A model generated the notes under the pieces. The model was not told the DNA's origin and ran no database searches. It saw nothing but the letters and a program-made list of their open reading frames with translations. From contig CM043947.1 in NCBI GenBank assembly GCA_014529385.2, positions 115,215,587-115,279,586 of the forward strand: 64,000 nucleotides of DNA, given 5' to 3'. A program made the translations under genes and the position numbers. This document shows, piece by piece, positions 22,284 through 33,297 of this stretch. Position 1 is the first letter of the stretch; each line of letters begins with the position of its first letter. Source of the DNA: Adiantum capillus-veneris. Taxonomy: Eukaryota > Streptophyta > Polypodiopsida > Polypodiales > Pteridaceae.

Positions 22284-22373
<90 letters not shown>

Positions 22374-23002
22374 AGAGCAGTGCCCTCTTTCCCAAAAGAT
22401 ACCAATTCAAGATGCCAGGTGGACCAATTGAAATGCAAATTCCCAAATTAAATGCCTCCCTATAAAAGTCAAAAAAGGATCAAATTTGGGCCTTTTTTTT
22501 GGCCTTTTGGAGTGCCGTTTGAAGCCTGCAAAGTGGAGTTCTCTAGCAAGCTAGCCCCTTTGTAACTTTTTCTTTAAAATGGCCATGGTGATGGCATTGC
22601 AAGCCTGTGTATATGTTTCTTGAAGTGCAATCAAGCCACAATTACCTCCCTTGCTGCTGTTTCCCCTTCCCCCCTTCTCTTTCTTCTGCTTTCATGGTTC
22701 TCCTCGGTGCCGACTGTGTGGAAGTGTGTGCCCATCTCGGACCGTCGATGTTTTGAATGAGAGAGTGAGATGGAATGTCTGTGTGCGTGTTTAAGGGTGG
22801 AAACAGGTAGTGGTTGTAGGTGCACCTTGTGTGGTGGTTCTGTGGAGTGTGTGAGCAGTAGAAATCGAGCAGGCAGTGGTCTTCTAGTGTGAGTTGTGTG
22901 TTTGAAGGTGTTTCCTGAGAGATTAGGGGTGTTGTGAATACCCTGAGCTATAGAGAGGCCCTTGTGTTTGTGCCGGGTGTGTTCCCCCATTCCCCCTCTC
23001 CA
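21848..23002 (+). repeat. 3' LTR copy of element G
   Basis: Partner of 14176-15263. The main length difference is a (GA)n tract at 22288-22372 that has grown or shrunk since insertion. It ends CTCTCCA and is followed directly by CACTA-2 interior sequence. Confidence 0.9.
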
Positions 23003-23080
23003 ACGTGGGTGTGTAAATTTCTTGTACCCACAAATATAGGCATTGACCATTAAAAACGATATTATAACCCGGTGGTTCTG

Positions 23081-23116
23081 ATCTCTGTGCACCTCTTGAC
23101 CGAGGTGTGCGGGGAT
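23081..23116 (+). promoter_or_regulatory. Hairpin in TNPD-2 leader
   Basis: Arms ATCTCTGTGCACCTC (23081-23095) and GAGGTGTGCGGGGAT (23102-23116) with a 6-nt loop. All 15 positions can pair if G-U pairs are allowed. It is the counterpart of 3283-3318 in CACTA-1 and lies 170 nt before the ATG. Confidence 0.6.
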
Positions 23117-23154
23117 TGGACATGACTAGAGAATGTGAGGTAGTTTACAGTGTG

Positions 23155-23156
<2 letters not shown>

Positions 23157-23218
<62 letters not shown>
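23157..23218. repeat. GA microsatellite in TNPD-2 leader
   Basis: About 30 GA units, at the position where CACTA-1 carries a TA run. Confidence 0.95.
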
Positions 23219-23222
<4 letters not shown>

Positions 23223-23285
23223 AGACAAAGAATGCCAATAGAATAATAAATTTGTTGTCCAGGTTATAAGATTTTTACCCTCGTT

Positions 23286-26200
23286 ATGAGTAGTGACGAG
23301 GATGTGGGGCCGTCCAACCGAAACACCTATCCCTCAACAAGGATCTTATGTCCTTGTAACCATTGCAAGCATGCTGTGCGACGGACAAGACGTGTTTCTT
23401 TGCAGCACATTCACGAATTTGGCGAGTTCGATCCACCTATTATAGATCAAGTTGTTGCCAATTATAACTCGTCGGACTCTGACGCTGGCCACCAGGCAGC
23501 AATATTTCAACCCAATAGACGTGTTCGCAAGCGCTTTGGTCAAGCAGCATATGTGAGGCCACAAGATGTAGCCTCTGACAGCTCGGGGGATGATCATGCA
23601 GACCACATTCCCAACGAGGCAATGTTTGAGCCCGAGATTGATGAAATGATCGAGACGATCATGGATTCAGGAAGGCTTCTCTATGATGATATGAAAAGTG
23701 AAGCCGATAGTCCATTGTATAATGGAGCACCTGTGTCTAGATTGAAAGCGCTCCTGGTTCTTCTCAACATGCAGACAAAGTTTGGATGGAGTGACACTAG
23801 CGCCACAGCGCTTTTCAGGTGATCTATTACAATTAATTTACTTTAATAAAACTTTAAATGTATAATGATCTGATAGATTTTTACACAATTTTACGATATT
23901 TTTATGTTGTGTAGATTGCTCAAAGAGCACATACTACTAGCTGATAATGTGATGCCAGATTCTCGAGAGGAAGTAAGAAAGATTTTTTGAAACTTGGGGA
24001 TGGATTACAATTCGATCCATGCTTGTCCTAATGACTGCATTCTTTTCAGAGGGGAATACATAGACATGGAGAAGTGTCCAAAATGTGATTCCGAAAGATA
24101 TCGAGTAGATCTCCATGGAACAAAAATTCCGCAAAAGGTTTTGCGACATTTTCCTCTGCTTCCTCGCATCAAGCATTTCTTCGAATGTAAGTCCATGGAC
24201 GCCCTAGCATCATGGCATGAAGAGAATAAATCTTTGGATGGTGTGCTACGGATTCCTGCAGATTGTGCAGCCTGGAAACATATAGATGGAACATGGTCGG
24301 ATTTTGCGAGGGAAGCTCGTAATTTGCATTTAGGCCTGGCTATGGATGGCGTAAATCTATTTGGTCAAAGATCAATAACTTACAGTGTATGGCCCGTTGT
24401 CATCGTCAACTACAACATTCCCCCGTGGTTGACTACGAAGAAGGGGCACTTATGGCTAAGCTTGATTGTACCAGGGCGATATAAAGTGATTTATATGGAT
24501 GTGTATCTTCGTCTGGAAGAGCTACAATAATTGTGGATTGGCATAGAGGTGGTGGATATGAGCCGACACACAGGTCGATGGAATGCTATGATCAGAGTCA
24601 TTCTAATGTGGACCATGCATGACTATCCCGGACTAACAGAATGCTCAGGTGATCTATCTACACTCCTCACTCAGACACTGTAAATCTTGGTTTTTCTCAA
24701 GCTGATCTATTATTATGTGTATACATGCAGGGCTTCAAACAAGTAGATACAGAGCATGTGTCACATGTGGACCTAGACTGAATGCACGTAGGGCGTCCTC
24801 ATTGAAGAAGCAAATCTACGAAGGTCATCAAGCGTATCTTCCAGAGAATTATGTGTTATGCGACGGATTTTTGGAAAGAGAGCCACCAAGGATGTCTACA
24901 CAAGCATGGTTAGAGCAAAAGGAGATGTGTGATGAAGGATTGCCCCCAGGGATGAAGAGACTATCTCTATGGTATGAGTTACCATACTGGCCCTGACTCA
25001 TGATCAATCACTTGCTCAATCCAATGCACATATTCAATAATGTGGGTAATCTACTATGGGCTGACTGACAAGAAAGATACTTTGGGAGCCAGAGTTGACC
25101 TTAGAAATGTGGATCGTATGGAGCAATATTGGCCGCAAACAGCGTCCTATGGATCGATAGAACTCCCTAAAGCACCATGGATTTTCACAAGAGCGCAAGA
25201 ACACAAAGTAAAAGAGACCATTCAATGTTTGCGGACCCCCACTGGCGTAATGCACTCGCTCTGAACGTGTTTTACTAAAGAAGGAAAGCTTACCGGTTTG
25301 AAATCACACGACTGACATAAAATGTGTCAGGTATGTTCATAGTGGATTAAATCATAATGGGAATTGTGTAAAAAATTTGTCTGTGGACTTTAATATCATT
25401 GTTGCACGTGTTTTGCAGTTTATTTTACCGGTTCCCATTGAGGGATGTTTGTCTCTTGACGTCCGTAACACAATCTACAAACTTGCGAAGTTGGTGCAAT
25501 GGATCTCACAAAAGGAGATCAAGGTAGACTCCATACCATTTGCCAAACTAAACGCTGCGGAGGTTGTGTGCATGTTTGAGAAACATTTTCCTACTACCAT
25601 GCTAACCATTCAGGTACATCTTCTTGTTCACATAGTTGATGAGGTGGAAATAGCTCGCACAATACATTCCAAATGGATGTTATTTTTAGAACGTTTCATG
25701 AAAACGCTCAAAGGATATGTGCGTCAGAAGGCACGTCCGGAGGGTAGCATGGCAGAAGGTTGGCTGGTATTAGAGTCCCTAGTGTACATTGGAGAGTGGC
25801 TAGACGGATTTGATAAAGCCCGGGACACGCTATGGCAAACCATAGATGAGGAGCGCATATTTGGAATTGTCATGTGTAATCTCGGTGTTGAGAAGAAGAT
25901 GATGGAAGATCTAGAGGCTAAGATCAACCGATTTTGCATGCTTGACAATTCAGTCATGCAGAAGTGGATTTCACATTATGAGGATGCAAAGCAAGAGCAA
26001 CAAAGGGCAAGAATCGAGTGGAGACGGGGAAGACGACCATCGATGCACTATCCGGGGAGTCTGGAGAGCTTAAGATGGTTGAACAACCAATTGAAAAGCG
26101 CACAATAGTGCGGTGAAGAAGTGACTCAAGAAGAGTGGGAGTACTCTAGGGGTTGCGCAACCAAGGTAAGTTTGCAATGTACGACTAGTAACTTTCTACA

Positions 26201-26985
26201 TGTTTGAACGGCCACTCATAATCTTTGTTGGTTGTAGTATAAGTCATACACAGCAGCATGGTGTAAAGGTCGACATTTTAGGGTGGAACGGATCGACAAA
26301 AAACGTTTTACTCAAGATTGTGGAATCATCACAAAATTTGAACAGTCTAGTCGACGATGGTTGTCTGATGCAGATCCTATGGTGGCGGAACTCACTTACT
26401 TCGGCACGCTACAAGAGATTTTGAGGATCGATTATAGAGGATTTTTTGTCCACTTGTTCGATGTGCAATGCTTCAAGATAATCATGGAAGGTGCAACGCT
26501 ACTGTGCGTAGAGGAGAGTCTGGTTTTCTTGAGGTGGATTCAACTAAGAAATGGACTGACCTAAGAGACACTTTCGTACTACTCGAGCATTGTGAACAAG
26601 TAAGTATGTAAATAGTTAACATCCCATTTTAGAATTTATGTGCTTGGAAGATCTCATGTAAGTTATGTGGCTTTGGCAGGTGATATTTTATCCTACAAAG
26701 TCTGCATCAAACTGGTGGTACGTCATAGAGGTATCCCCTCGTAGTGCACGGACGTATGAAGGCTACCATGTGCCAATCACAGCGGCATCAATGGAGGAGA
26801 TCAGAGAAGATGCTTAGTCAAAAGCCCCGGAGGTGGTGCCAGACGAACATCAAGATGCTACTCTCTATGGGGTGCATGTAGAGGATCTACAAAATGAAAC
26901 AAAGGACATCTGTATAAACAGAGAGCTCTATATAGATATAGGAAGTTATGCTGAGCTGTGCGAGGATGAGAGAGAGATCTCTTAA
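23286..26985 (+). pseudogene. CACTA-2 TNPD-type transposase (six exons, few disruptions)
   Basis: Exons: 23286-23818, 23915-24648, 24731-25330, 25419-26165, 26238-26599, and 26680 to the end. Introns are 72-96 nt with GT...AG ends. Exon 1 holds the Cys-rich transposase-associated block (LCPCNHCKH, HIHEFGEF). Exon 2 holds the tnp2 core (HACPNDCILFRGEY, VLRHFPLLPRIKHF, LAMDGVNLFG, IVNYNIPPWL). Exon 4 has the DUF4218-type block (CMFEKHFPTTMLTIQVHLLV, RPEGSMAEGW). Exons 5-6 have the DUF4216-type block (YFGTLQEILRIDY, NWWYVIEVSP). In-frame stops are near 23988, 24528, 24995, 25308 (TGA at SHD-stop-H), 26106 and 26815, with frame breaks near 25050-25260. An acidic tail runs on to 26985. The gene was a full transposase but cannot now be translated intact. 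Confidence 0.82.
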
Positions 26986-27265
26986 AGCCATAAATATTGT
27001 GTTTGAACAATTTTTCTCTGTTTTGTAAATTCAGAGTTATGCACTTTCCTCTTCCATCACTCAAGTTGAATAGCAGAAGAAATCTTTCTGTTGCTGCTAG
27101 CCTTTGAACATTCCAAAGCTACAAGCACATTTAAGTTCTTGTACGATTCTCCGGATCTTTAAGTATTTGCATCATTGTGTTATTGTATTTAATGGTCTTT
27201 GCATCCACTCCAGGTATGTATGCTCTAGGTATGTTCTCATAAGCAGAGACGACGAGCACCTCCTC

Positions 27266-27297
<32 letters not shown>

Positions 27298-27368
27298 ATC
27301 TACTTGTCCATGTTTTCTACTCCATTCATTCAATATTAAGTTTAAATGTTTGTGTGTTTAATGCAGGT

Positions 27369-28673
27369 ATGGATGACGAGGAGTTTCTTTCTTCTTTGTC
27401 ACCCCAGCAGAGACAGTGGTACGTGGAGCGTCATCGCTCTGGCGCACCATCGCGCGTTCCTACTCCATCCGCACCTCCCTCTGTTTTGGAGTCCTCAGCG
27501 CGCTCCGAAGCTTTGGTGTCGATGAGACGATCTTCACACTTGTCTAGGCACCGACACTCTAGTGGTAGTGGTGGCGTTTGTTGTGGGGGTGGCGCCACCG
27601 ATGCTTCAACACCGCCTCGTGTTCGACGAGGCTCTTTACCCTCCCCTTCTTTTCCCATCCGACACTAGCCACGGCATCGCCATCGCCACCAGGTTTTGCG
27701 CGGATGACTACTGTTCCCCACAGCTACACACCACTAGCTACTCCTCCAGGAGTCACTCTAGTGGACACTCCTCGCTTCGGGGCTCAGACTCCAATGGAGA
27801 CACCTGGCGTCTGTACCCCCATTGACACGCCGCTACAGACCCCTGTCGAGACACCCAAGTTCACGCATCAGCGGTGAGAGGGCCTGCCTTACTCCATCAA
27901 CGTCAGCGGCGGCATCGTCTTGGATGATGAAGGCAAGAAGGCAAATTTTCACATGTGTGGTCTTTGCTCTCAGGTGTTTAGACACTGCATACTAAACACC
28001 TAGAGTGAAGTACCAAATGAATTAAAAGATAGAGTCATTAGCATGCTTCATGACGAGTTTCCCGTTCCAACATGGGATGATCGCTTCAATGAATATGTGA
28101 TGAAGGTTCGAATGCGTGAATACTGCAAGCATAAGCATTCTGAAGTGCAAAACGAAATCAAGCATGGGTGGAGCAGACCTAATTGGCTGGCCAAAGAAGA
28201 TTGGAAGCATGCAAAGAAAGAAGTGTGCGAGAATCCCGACAAGTGGAAGCAACAAAAGGAGGCAGCTAAAGCGCGAGTAGAGGTAGGGAGGTCGCACCAC
28301 TTGGAGAGCGGAAGGTGGGCATCATTTGAGTCCGATTTTGTAAGTGTTTTCGCATCTATGTTTGATAGTTTAGGGTTTATGGGATTTGAAATTCTAACAT
28401 AATGGATTCTTTGTATGTTTTGACAGCGGTTGTTTACAGGGCGTGATCCCACACTGTACGAGCGTGAGTACGCATCCAGGAAGGGCTTAAACGCCCTTAT
28501 AGACATCCTTACTTCTTACGGCGGCATGGTTAGTATTAGGGTTTATTCTTTTCTATTTATTGTATTGGTTTATAAACGTCGCTATATGTTTATACCTACA
28601 AAAAGCTATCTTATTGTTTTTTTTGCAGAATCCGACAGATATGGTGCTTCGACGTGATGAGACGTTTGATTAG
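27369..28673 (+). pseudogene. CACTA-2 TNPA-type gene (disrupted)
   Basis: Starts MDDEEFLSSLSPQQRQWYVE just after an acceptor site. A Ser/Pro/Thr-rich stretch goes out of frame after 27660. The conserved part at 28040-28340 (EFPVPTWDDRFNEYVMKVR, WSRPNWLAKEDWKHAKKEVC, ENPDKWKQQKEAAKAR) matches plant Ptta/En/Spm transposase-24 proteins, which bind the element ends. Short exons follow at about 28427-28529 and 28629-28673, ending DETFD then TAG. Introns begin GTAAGT near 28340 and GTTAGT near 28530. It lies 384 nt after TNPD-2, the usual CACTA order. Confidence 0.7.
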
Positions 28674-29334
28674 ACGACGTCAGTTTAGCCATAGCTAGAT
28701 AGCATTAGTTTCTTTTTGTCATAGATTATGTATCATGAGACGACTTTTATACGTCTTTTTGAAAACCATGTATATTTTTTAAATAATGACAATGGTTTGT
28801 AATTATTACATTTGCAATGATTAACAGTCAAGTGATTTTGCTGCTGTGTACAATTGTCATTGATTTACTTTCATCATTTTATGCTTGTCATTTTTGTATC
28901 TTTATTTTGCAAACAATACGTACTATGGATGATGGAGTTAATGATTATATTGTCTTGTGGGTGACTATTTTGGGTCTATATTTACCTTTGCACTTTTTTT
29001 CAAAGGTAAATAAACAAACAAAACATTCAATATGGTTGATGGGTGGTAGGGCATTCAATGCCCTACCACCAAAAAATTTTCATCTCGGGCGTCGCTATGA
29101 CCGTCGCTATATTAGGCTCTAGAACTTCGCTATTGATGGCCCTGTAGTGTCGCTATAGCCGTCGCTATATAGCGGTGCCTATAGCGACGCTTATAGAGAC
29201 TTCCATAGTGACGCGTATAGCGACGTCCCCGTATCGACGCTAATAGCAAAGCTCTTAGCGATGCCAGGGGTTATAAAAACCCAGTGTATTTCCGTTGCTA
29301 AAAGCGTCACAAGAGAACACAACCTCTTGTAGTG
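28674..29334 (+). promoter_or_regulatory. CACTA-2 3' subterminal region and terminus
   Basis: 29042-29070 is a perfect 14-bp inverted repeat with a 1-nt loop (GGTGGTAGGGCATT and its complement). From 29088 to 29260 come about ten TCGCTAT/ATAGCGA motifs in both orientations, the presumed TNPA sites. The element ends in CTCTTGTAGTG at 29334. 28674-29040 is AT-rich with no gene. Confidence 0.8.
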
Positions 29335-29995
29335 ATCCTCAATAAGAACATCATCTTCATAGACATGAGCGTCAACCAATGGCCTAACCCCTAATACAAA
29401 TGCCACCCCTTTCTAAAGGTTGCTTCTAATCATCAATATGGTGAAAAGAAGCGGTAAACCCCATTCCATACTGCACCTTCTGAACAAGGGTGTGAGGGTG
29501 GGAAAGAACAAGATGTAGATCAACATTCTCCTCCTCAAGCAGATATTGGTTACAAGTGGCATAATCATCTAAATTGGCTAAACATCCATCCCAAACACTC
29601 TCGTAAAAAGTTTCACTCTCACTACACTCTTTGCCCAAAGCAATAACCTCAAGGAAAACGCCTTTATCTTTATTAACTTCATCACTCAAATGGGCTAAAA
29701 ACTCATCCCAGATTCTATAAAAAACTAAAGTCTCACCAACATCATCATCAACGCTCCAGGTCTGGGTAGCAACAGATGTTAAAATAACCCTCTTTTTGGA
29801 ATCCGCCCGCCTAGATATACAAGCTTTACAAATTGCCACAAGGAAAGAAACTAGCCTAGAAGTCAGGTACACCCAAAAAGGAAAAACTAGCTCCATCTCT
29901 AGGAATCGCAGGTACTTTGCCCAAGCAATGATGTTAGAAGCTGTGTCCCATCGGGCATGCCACTGATGGATATTTTTCTAGGCCTAGGCCATGGA
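29335..29995 (-). pseudogene. Unidentified coding remnant with a hydrophobic segment
   Basis: A minus frame is open from about 29970 (QWHARWDTASNIIAWAKYLR) through an ATG at 29896 to a stop at 29426. It includes a hydrophobic stretch (ELVFPFWVYLTSRLVSFLVA) and two related blocks, ETLVFYRIWDEFLAHL and ETFYESVWDGCLANL. A short continuation in another frame (MAFVLGVRPLVDAHVYEDD) reaches the CACTA-2 end. I do not recognise the protein. It may be host sequence invaded by CACTA-2 or part of element B. Confidence 0.35.
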
Positions 29996-30739
29996 GCATA
30001 CACATACAAGAAACACCAAGCAAAGACTAAAGATGCTCAAACTCCCAAACCCAAGCCCACCAACAAGTAAATATGGCTGGAAAGTGCTACTTAAAACCAC
30101 TGCCAAGGAATGTGCAATGAACTCTCAGTGTGAGATCTCACCAATGACTATCTGCAAAGACGATCACTTCACCGTTCAATAAAAACAGAGAGAGAAAAAT
30201 ATATATTATCTTTATTTCAAAAGAGAGAGATAGATGAGAAGAGCAGAAGACGCTATTGTTGAGAGAGCGAATCACACCACCCATAAAGTGCATGTAACAC
30301 AACCTAGATCAACATAATTTCAATTGAGGACACAGATGACACGATAGGCACATGGAGGAAATATCTTTAGCTTGTCAGGGTGAGACCATCCTACACATAC
30401 AACACTCTAGAAGGCCAACTAAACCACAACCTAGAATCTCACTACTCTCAACTACAACACCTAATCCATATACACACAAACAGAAGGAAACTCACTAAAT
30501 CATGCCAAAATTGTATGAAACTTAAGGAACACCATCCCCTCACTAGGATACATTTGTCCCTAGGCCTCTACACTCAAGACTCTAACTCTAAAATCATATA
30601 CGGAAAATGCGTGTAAAGACAGAGCCAAACCTAAAATCTATGAGTACCTATGTGTAGCTTATGTCGCCACAATTCTAATGACTACTTGCACACAAAACAA
30701 CAGACATTGTTTGATATACTTATGACCGCAAATAGATTG
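29996..30739. other. Unassigned stretch
   Basis: AT-rich, with short frames only and no recognised motif on either strand. It could be part of the LTR of element B. Confidence 0.4.
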
Positions 30740-31184
30740 TAGATGTGTGAGCGAGCGAGCTCTGTTCCACGAGGAATGCTTGGCTTTGTCGCGTAGCTCT
30801 TGCCGCCGCTAGCACGATGGTGCAGTCAAATCTACAATGTGATGAGCAGGCGGGGAGTTGCATCAGGATGAAGCTCACACTCTCTATCTTCCTCTCTCAC
30901 ACACAGTCGATGGCAGCTTTACAATTATGATTATGAAAAAAAATCTACAAAAGTGACCTAGGTACCTTATATACTAAGGCTACCTTAGGTTAACCAACAA
31001 TAGAGTTTGAGGGGTCAAATGGCTTGGTATTTACAATCTGGAAGTGCCATTGCATCTCGAGTTCTGCAACAAGACTACCTAATTATTACAAATGATGTCT
31101 ATAACCGTAATCCTCAGCATTCCATAACTCTTAGAGAATAAGGCTTTGTTGAGTTATGGCGTGTTGTTGACCCAGTCGTCAACA
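30740..31184 (-). repeat. 3' LTR end of element B (left limit approximate)
   Basis: On the minus strand a purine tract (31185-31197) is followed by TGTTGACGACTGGGTCAAC, the same TGTT start as elements A and C. The second LTR copy was not found, so only the boundary at 31184 is supported. Confidence 0.5.
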
Positions 31185-31197
31185 CTCCCCCCCTCCG
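31185..31197 (-). promoter_or_regulatory. Polypurine tract of element B
   Basis: Minus strand CGGAGGGGGGGAG directly before TGTTGACGAC. Upstream it still reads GHVMDDMNAEGG, like the polyprotein tails before the tracts of elements A and C. Confidence 0.65.
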
Positions 31198-31204
31198 CAT
31201 TCAT

Positions 31205-31575
31205 GTCGTCCATGACATGACCTAGTTGTTCATTTTGGTGCGATCTTTGTTGATGCTTTGCTGATGTAAAGAAAGTATAGGCTATAGCCTTTGCACGATC
31301 TCGTCCTGTTCGTTCAATCGAACGTACATATAGTCTTCACATGATTTAGGAAAATCATAATTGATGACAAAATTTTGCCAATTTTGTGTCTTTATCATTT
31401 TCAAAAACAACTTCTACAATCTTCAACTTCTTTAGGCCAGTGCAAATTTGTCTGCCAGGTCAAATTTGGGAGATAATTTATCTAATTTCAGGTTCAAAAC
31501 CCATGTCGATCATTTGTTTTGCCTCATCAAGGACAAGAAATGTTGGTTTGTGTACCACTTGTGTTTTCTCTTCTT
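31205..31575 (-). pseudogene. DEAD-box RNA helicase fragment inside element B
   Basis: Minus strand reads KPTFLVLDEAKQMIDMGFEP, the DEAD-box motif II region (DEAD changed to DEAK), followed by EIR, a stop and IISQI. It continues to IVEVVFENDKDTKLAKF and, after a frame change, to DFPKSCEDYMY, ERTGRDRAKA and IAYTFFTS. The last part corresponds to the motif VI region of the C-terminal helicase domain (HRIGRTGR in intact DBP2/p68-type proteins). Most of the sequence between these blocks is missing. Such enzymes unwind RNA; this piece cannot. It lies in sense orientation right before the polypurine tract of element B, so it was probably taken up from a host mRNA. Confidence 0.75.
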
Positions 31576-31780
31576 CGTTGGTGACTCCTTTGTTCCTGCA
31601 TCAAGGTTATCAAAGTCTCATTTGCCAATGTTAGCTTATGTGTGCTTTGTAAATCATTATACTCCTTTACTTGATACATGACTTGATTAAAGCTCGAAAA
31701 AACCTAGTTAGTTCCCCAAGTTAGTCACTTGCTTCAAAAGGGCTTATCCCACATTATTCTTGATAGATGACCATCAATGA

Positions 31781-31908
31781 GCTATCATGGTCCATTTGTC
31801 GCCAAGATTCATATACATGATGTACAGGATATGTAGACGGCTATCATGGTCCATTTGTCCCCAAGATTCATATACATGATGTACAAAATATGTAGATGGC
31901 TATCATGG
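31781..31908. repeat. 59-bp direct repeat, two copies plus a partial third
   Basis: Units start at 31781, 31840 and 31899 with GCTATCATGG. The first two are about 90% alike. No known role. Confidence 0.9.
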
Positions 31909-32249
31909 CTTCAGATTTGAAAAAAATGCATTTTTGGCTAGCTAGGAGTTATACTTTTTTTTTAATAAACCCTTAGCTTGTACTCTCTATTTGTAGCCTC
32001 GTGACAAATTTTAGCTTGATTTGGACTTGTATTTGGATTTATAAGCTAACTTTTTAATTTTCACTCTCGAGAATGACTGATGGGCATCTCTAGCACCTTT
32101 TGCCTACCAAACATATGTAGGCATCTATCACAATAGATGATTGAACTATCATTTCTTCCCCTTTTGTTCTTGTCAGTATTGTTAGTCCCTTTTTTCTGTT
32201 ATGCTTCATTAAGTAACATACAAGATATAAGATTTACACTATAAAGATC

Positions 32250-32847
32250 TACTCCCTATATATGGCCTTGTCGTCGCATGAAGTGTCTGATGGAAACTTT
32301 ACACTTTTGATGGGTGCTTTTGTTTTGTCAATCACCAACTTTCTTTGTCCTTTTAGGCCACTCTAGATTTTTATGACCATTCTCAATCATTTTTGGCCTC
32401 ATGTTGTTGTTGAAGACTGATCAACATCCTTTTCTTACCTCTGTCATTATCCATTGTGCGTATGTCTTTTGAGACATGCTTTGTGAAGTGTTGTCATTTT
32501 CCCTGTACCTGTTTCTCTTTGTACTGCTTGACATCTCTTCAACCTTTTCTTCATCTGGATTATAGATTTTTCTATATTTTCCTCAAGAAAACCTCAAAAA
32601 ACGACTAAATAAAACAAAAATTCAGCTCAACTCAAAAAAAAATTAAGTTATTAGAAATCTAAACGCTATGTACACTGTACACATGTCCTTAGGGGCTCAT
32701 ATATGGCTTTTGTCCCCATACACCTCTTGTAACTCTACTATAAAGGCATATACTTTGAATTTTGTAAACATTTATCACAATCAGATGCAAAAATTCACTA
32801 CAACTCTCAAAACATTGCCCTCTAATATTCATAATATTAGGTCCGCA
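32250..32847 (-). repeat. 3' LTR of element D (left limit approximate)
   Basis: Ends on the plus strand at 32847 with CCGCA (minus strand TGCGGAC), after a purine tract at about 32855-32866. The sequence to its left is alignable with the region left of 60489 in element H (shared TAGGGGCTnATnTGG, then CCCATA). The two elements are of one family. The left end is not determined. Confidence 0.5.
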
Positions 32848-33297
32848 TTTAGAATGCCTCCCCCCCTTAGGAGTATTTGGAGTCCTCCTTGACGACAGGG
32901 TATCAGCAAGGGTATGTATTGTGCTTGGGCAATCAAACATTATCCCTATGGAAGCCTTGTAATGTAACCCTATTATGCATACATAGGTAATGCTTGGAAA
33001 AGATTTATGATGTGCAAGATGTGGGTATAAGCAATTTGCTTATTGGCATTTGTTGGTGAAGCTTTCTATTCTAATCAATGTGATGTTCTTTGAAGCTCAT
33101 TTGTCGTTCGATCGAGTGAAGGTTGTAGAGATTTTTCAAAGGCTTACTTATCTATTTGATTCTTTTTTGGAATCTAGTTTAACCTTGTGGTTGGTTGTCG
33201 TATTTTGCATTGTTCCTCAGAGTGGGATCTCTTCTAATTGTATTGTAATCGTAGGAGGAATTGAAAGAATTCAAGCGGCGGTCCAGGGACATTAGTT

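Larger units (their letters stand above)
14176..23002 (+). mobile_element. Element G, Ty3/gypsy LTR retrotransposon of Tat type, decayed
   Basis: Direct repeats 14176-15263 and 21848-23002 flank a full gag-pol. The pol order PR-RT-RNase H-second RNase H-IN is a mark of the Tat group. The left repeat starts exactly where CACTA-1 ends, so it is probably cut off there. A purine run (GGGGGGTGGGCAA) right after the pol stop at 20455 resembles that of element F, so the true 3' LTR may begin near 20468 and be about 2.5 kb long. No matching target duplication is seen, as expected if the left end is displaced. Eleven in-frame stops and a frameshift show it is dead. Confidence 0.85.
23003..29334 (+). 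mobile_element. CACTA-2, En/Spm-type DNA transposon, left end missing
   Basis: TNPD- and TNPA-type genes on the + strand with several GT...AG introns, a 3' subterminal region rich in TCGCTAT/ATAGCGAC, and a clear terminus CTCTTGTAGTG at 29324-29334. The left part is replaced by the 3' LTR of element G; similarity to CACTA-1 starts at once after the LTR. Element G therefore probably inserted into CACTA-2. Confidence 0.85.

Noticed and set aside
22232-22446. Long Ser-Leu or Arg-Glu repeat proteins (also at 2666-3087, 8747-9087, 46600-46660)
   Set aside because: Frames across GA/CT microsatellites.
29860-29970. Receptor-kinase reading of WHARWDTASNIIAWAKYLRFL
   Set aside because: Only a loose resemblance; no kinase catalytic motifs follow.
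31386-31634. Plus-strand frames over the helicase fragment
   Set aside because: Shadow of the minus-strand DEAD-box text, which has clear motifs.
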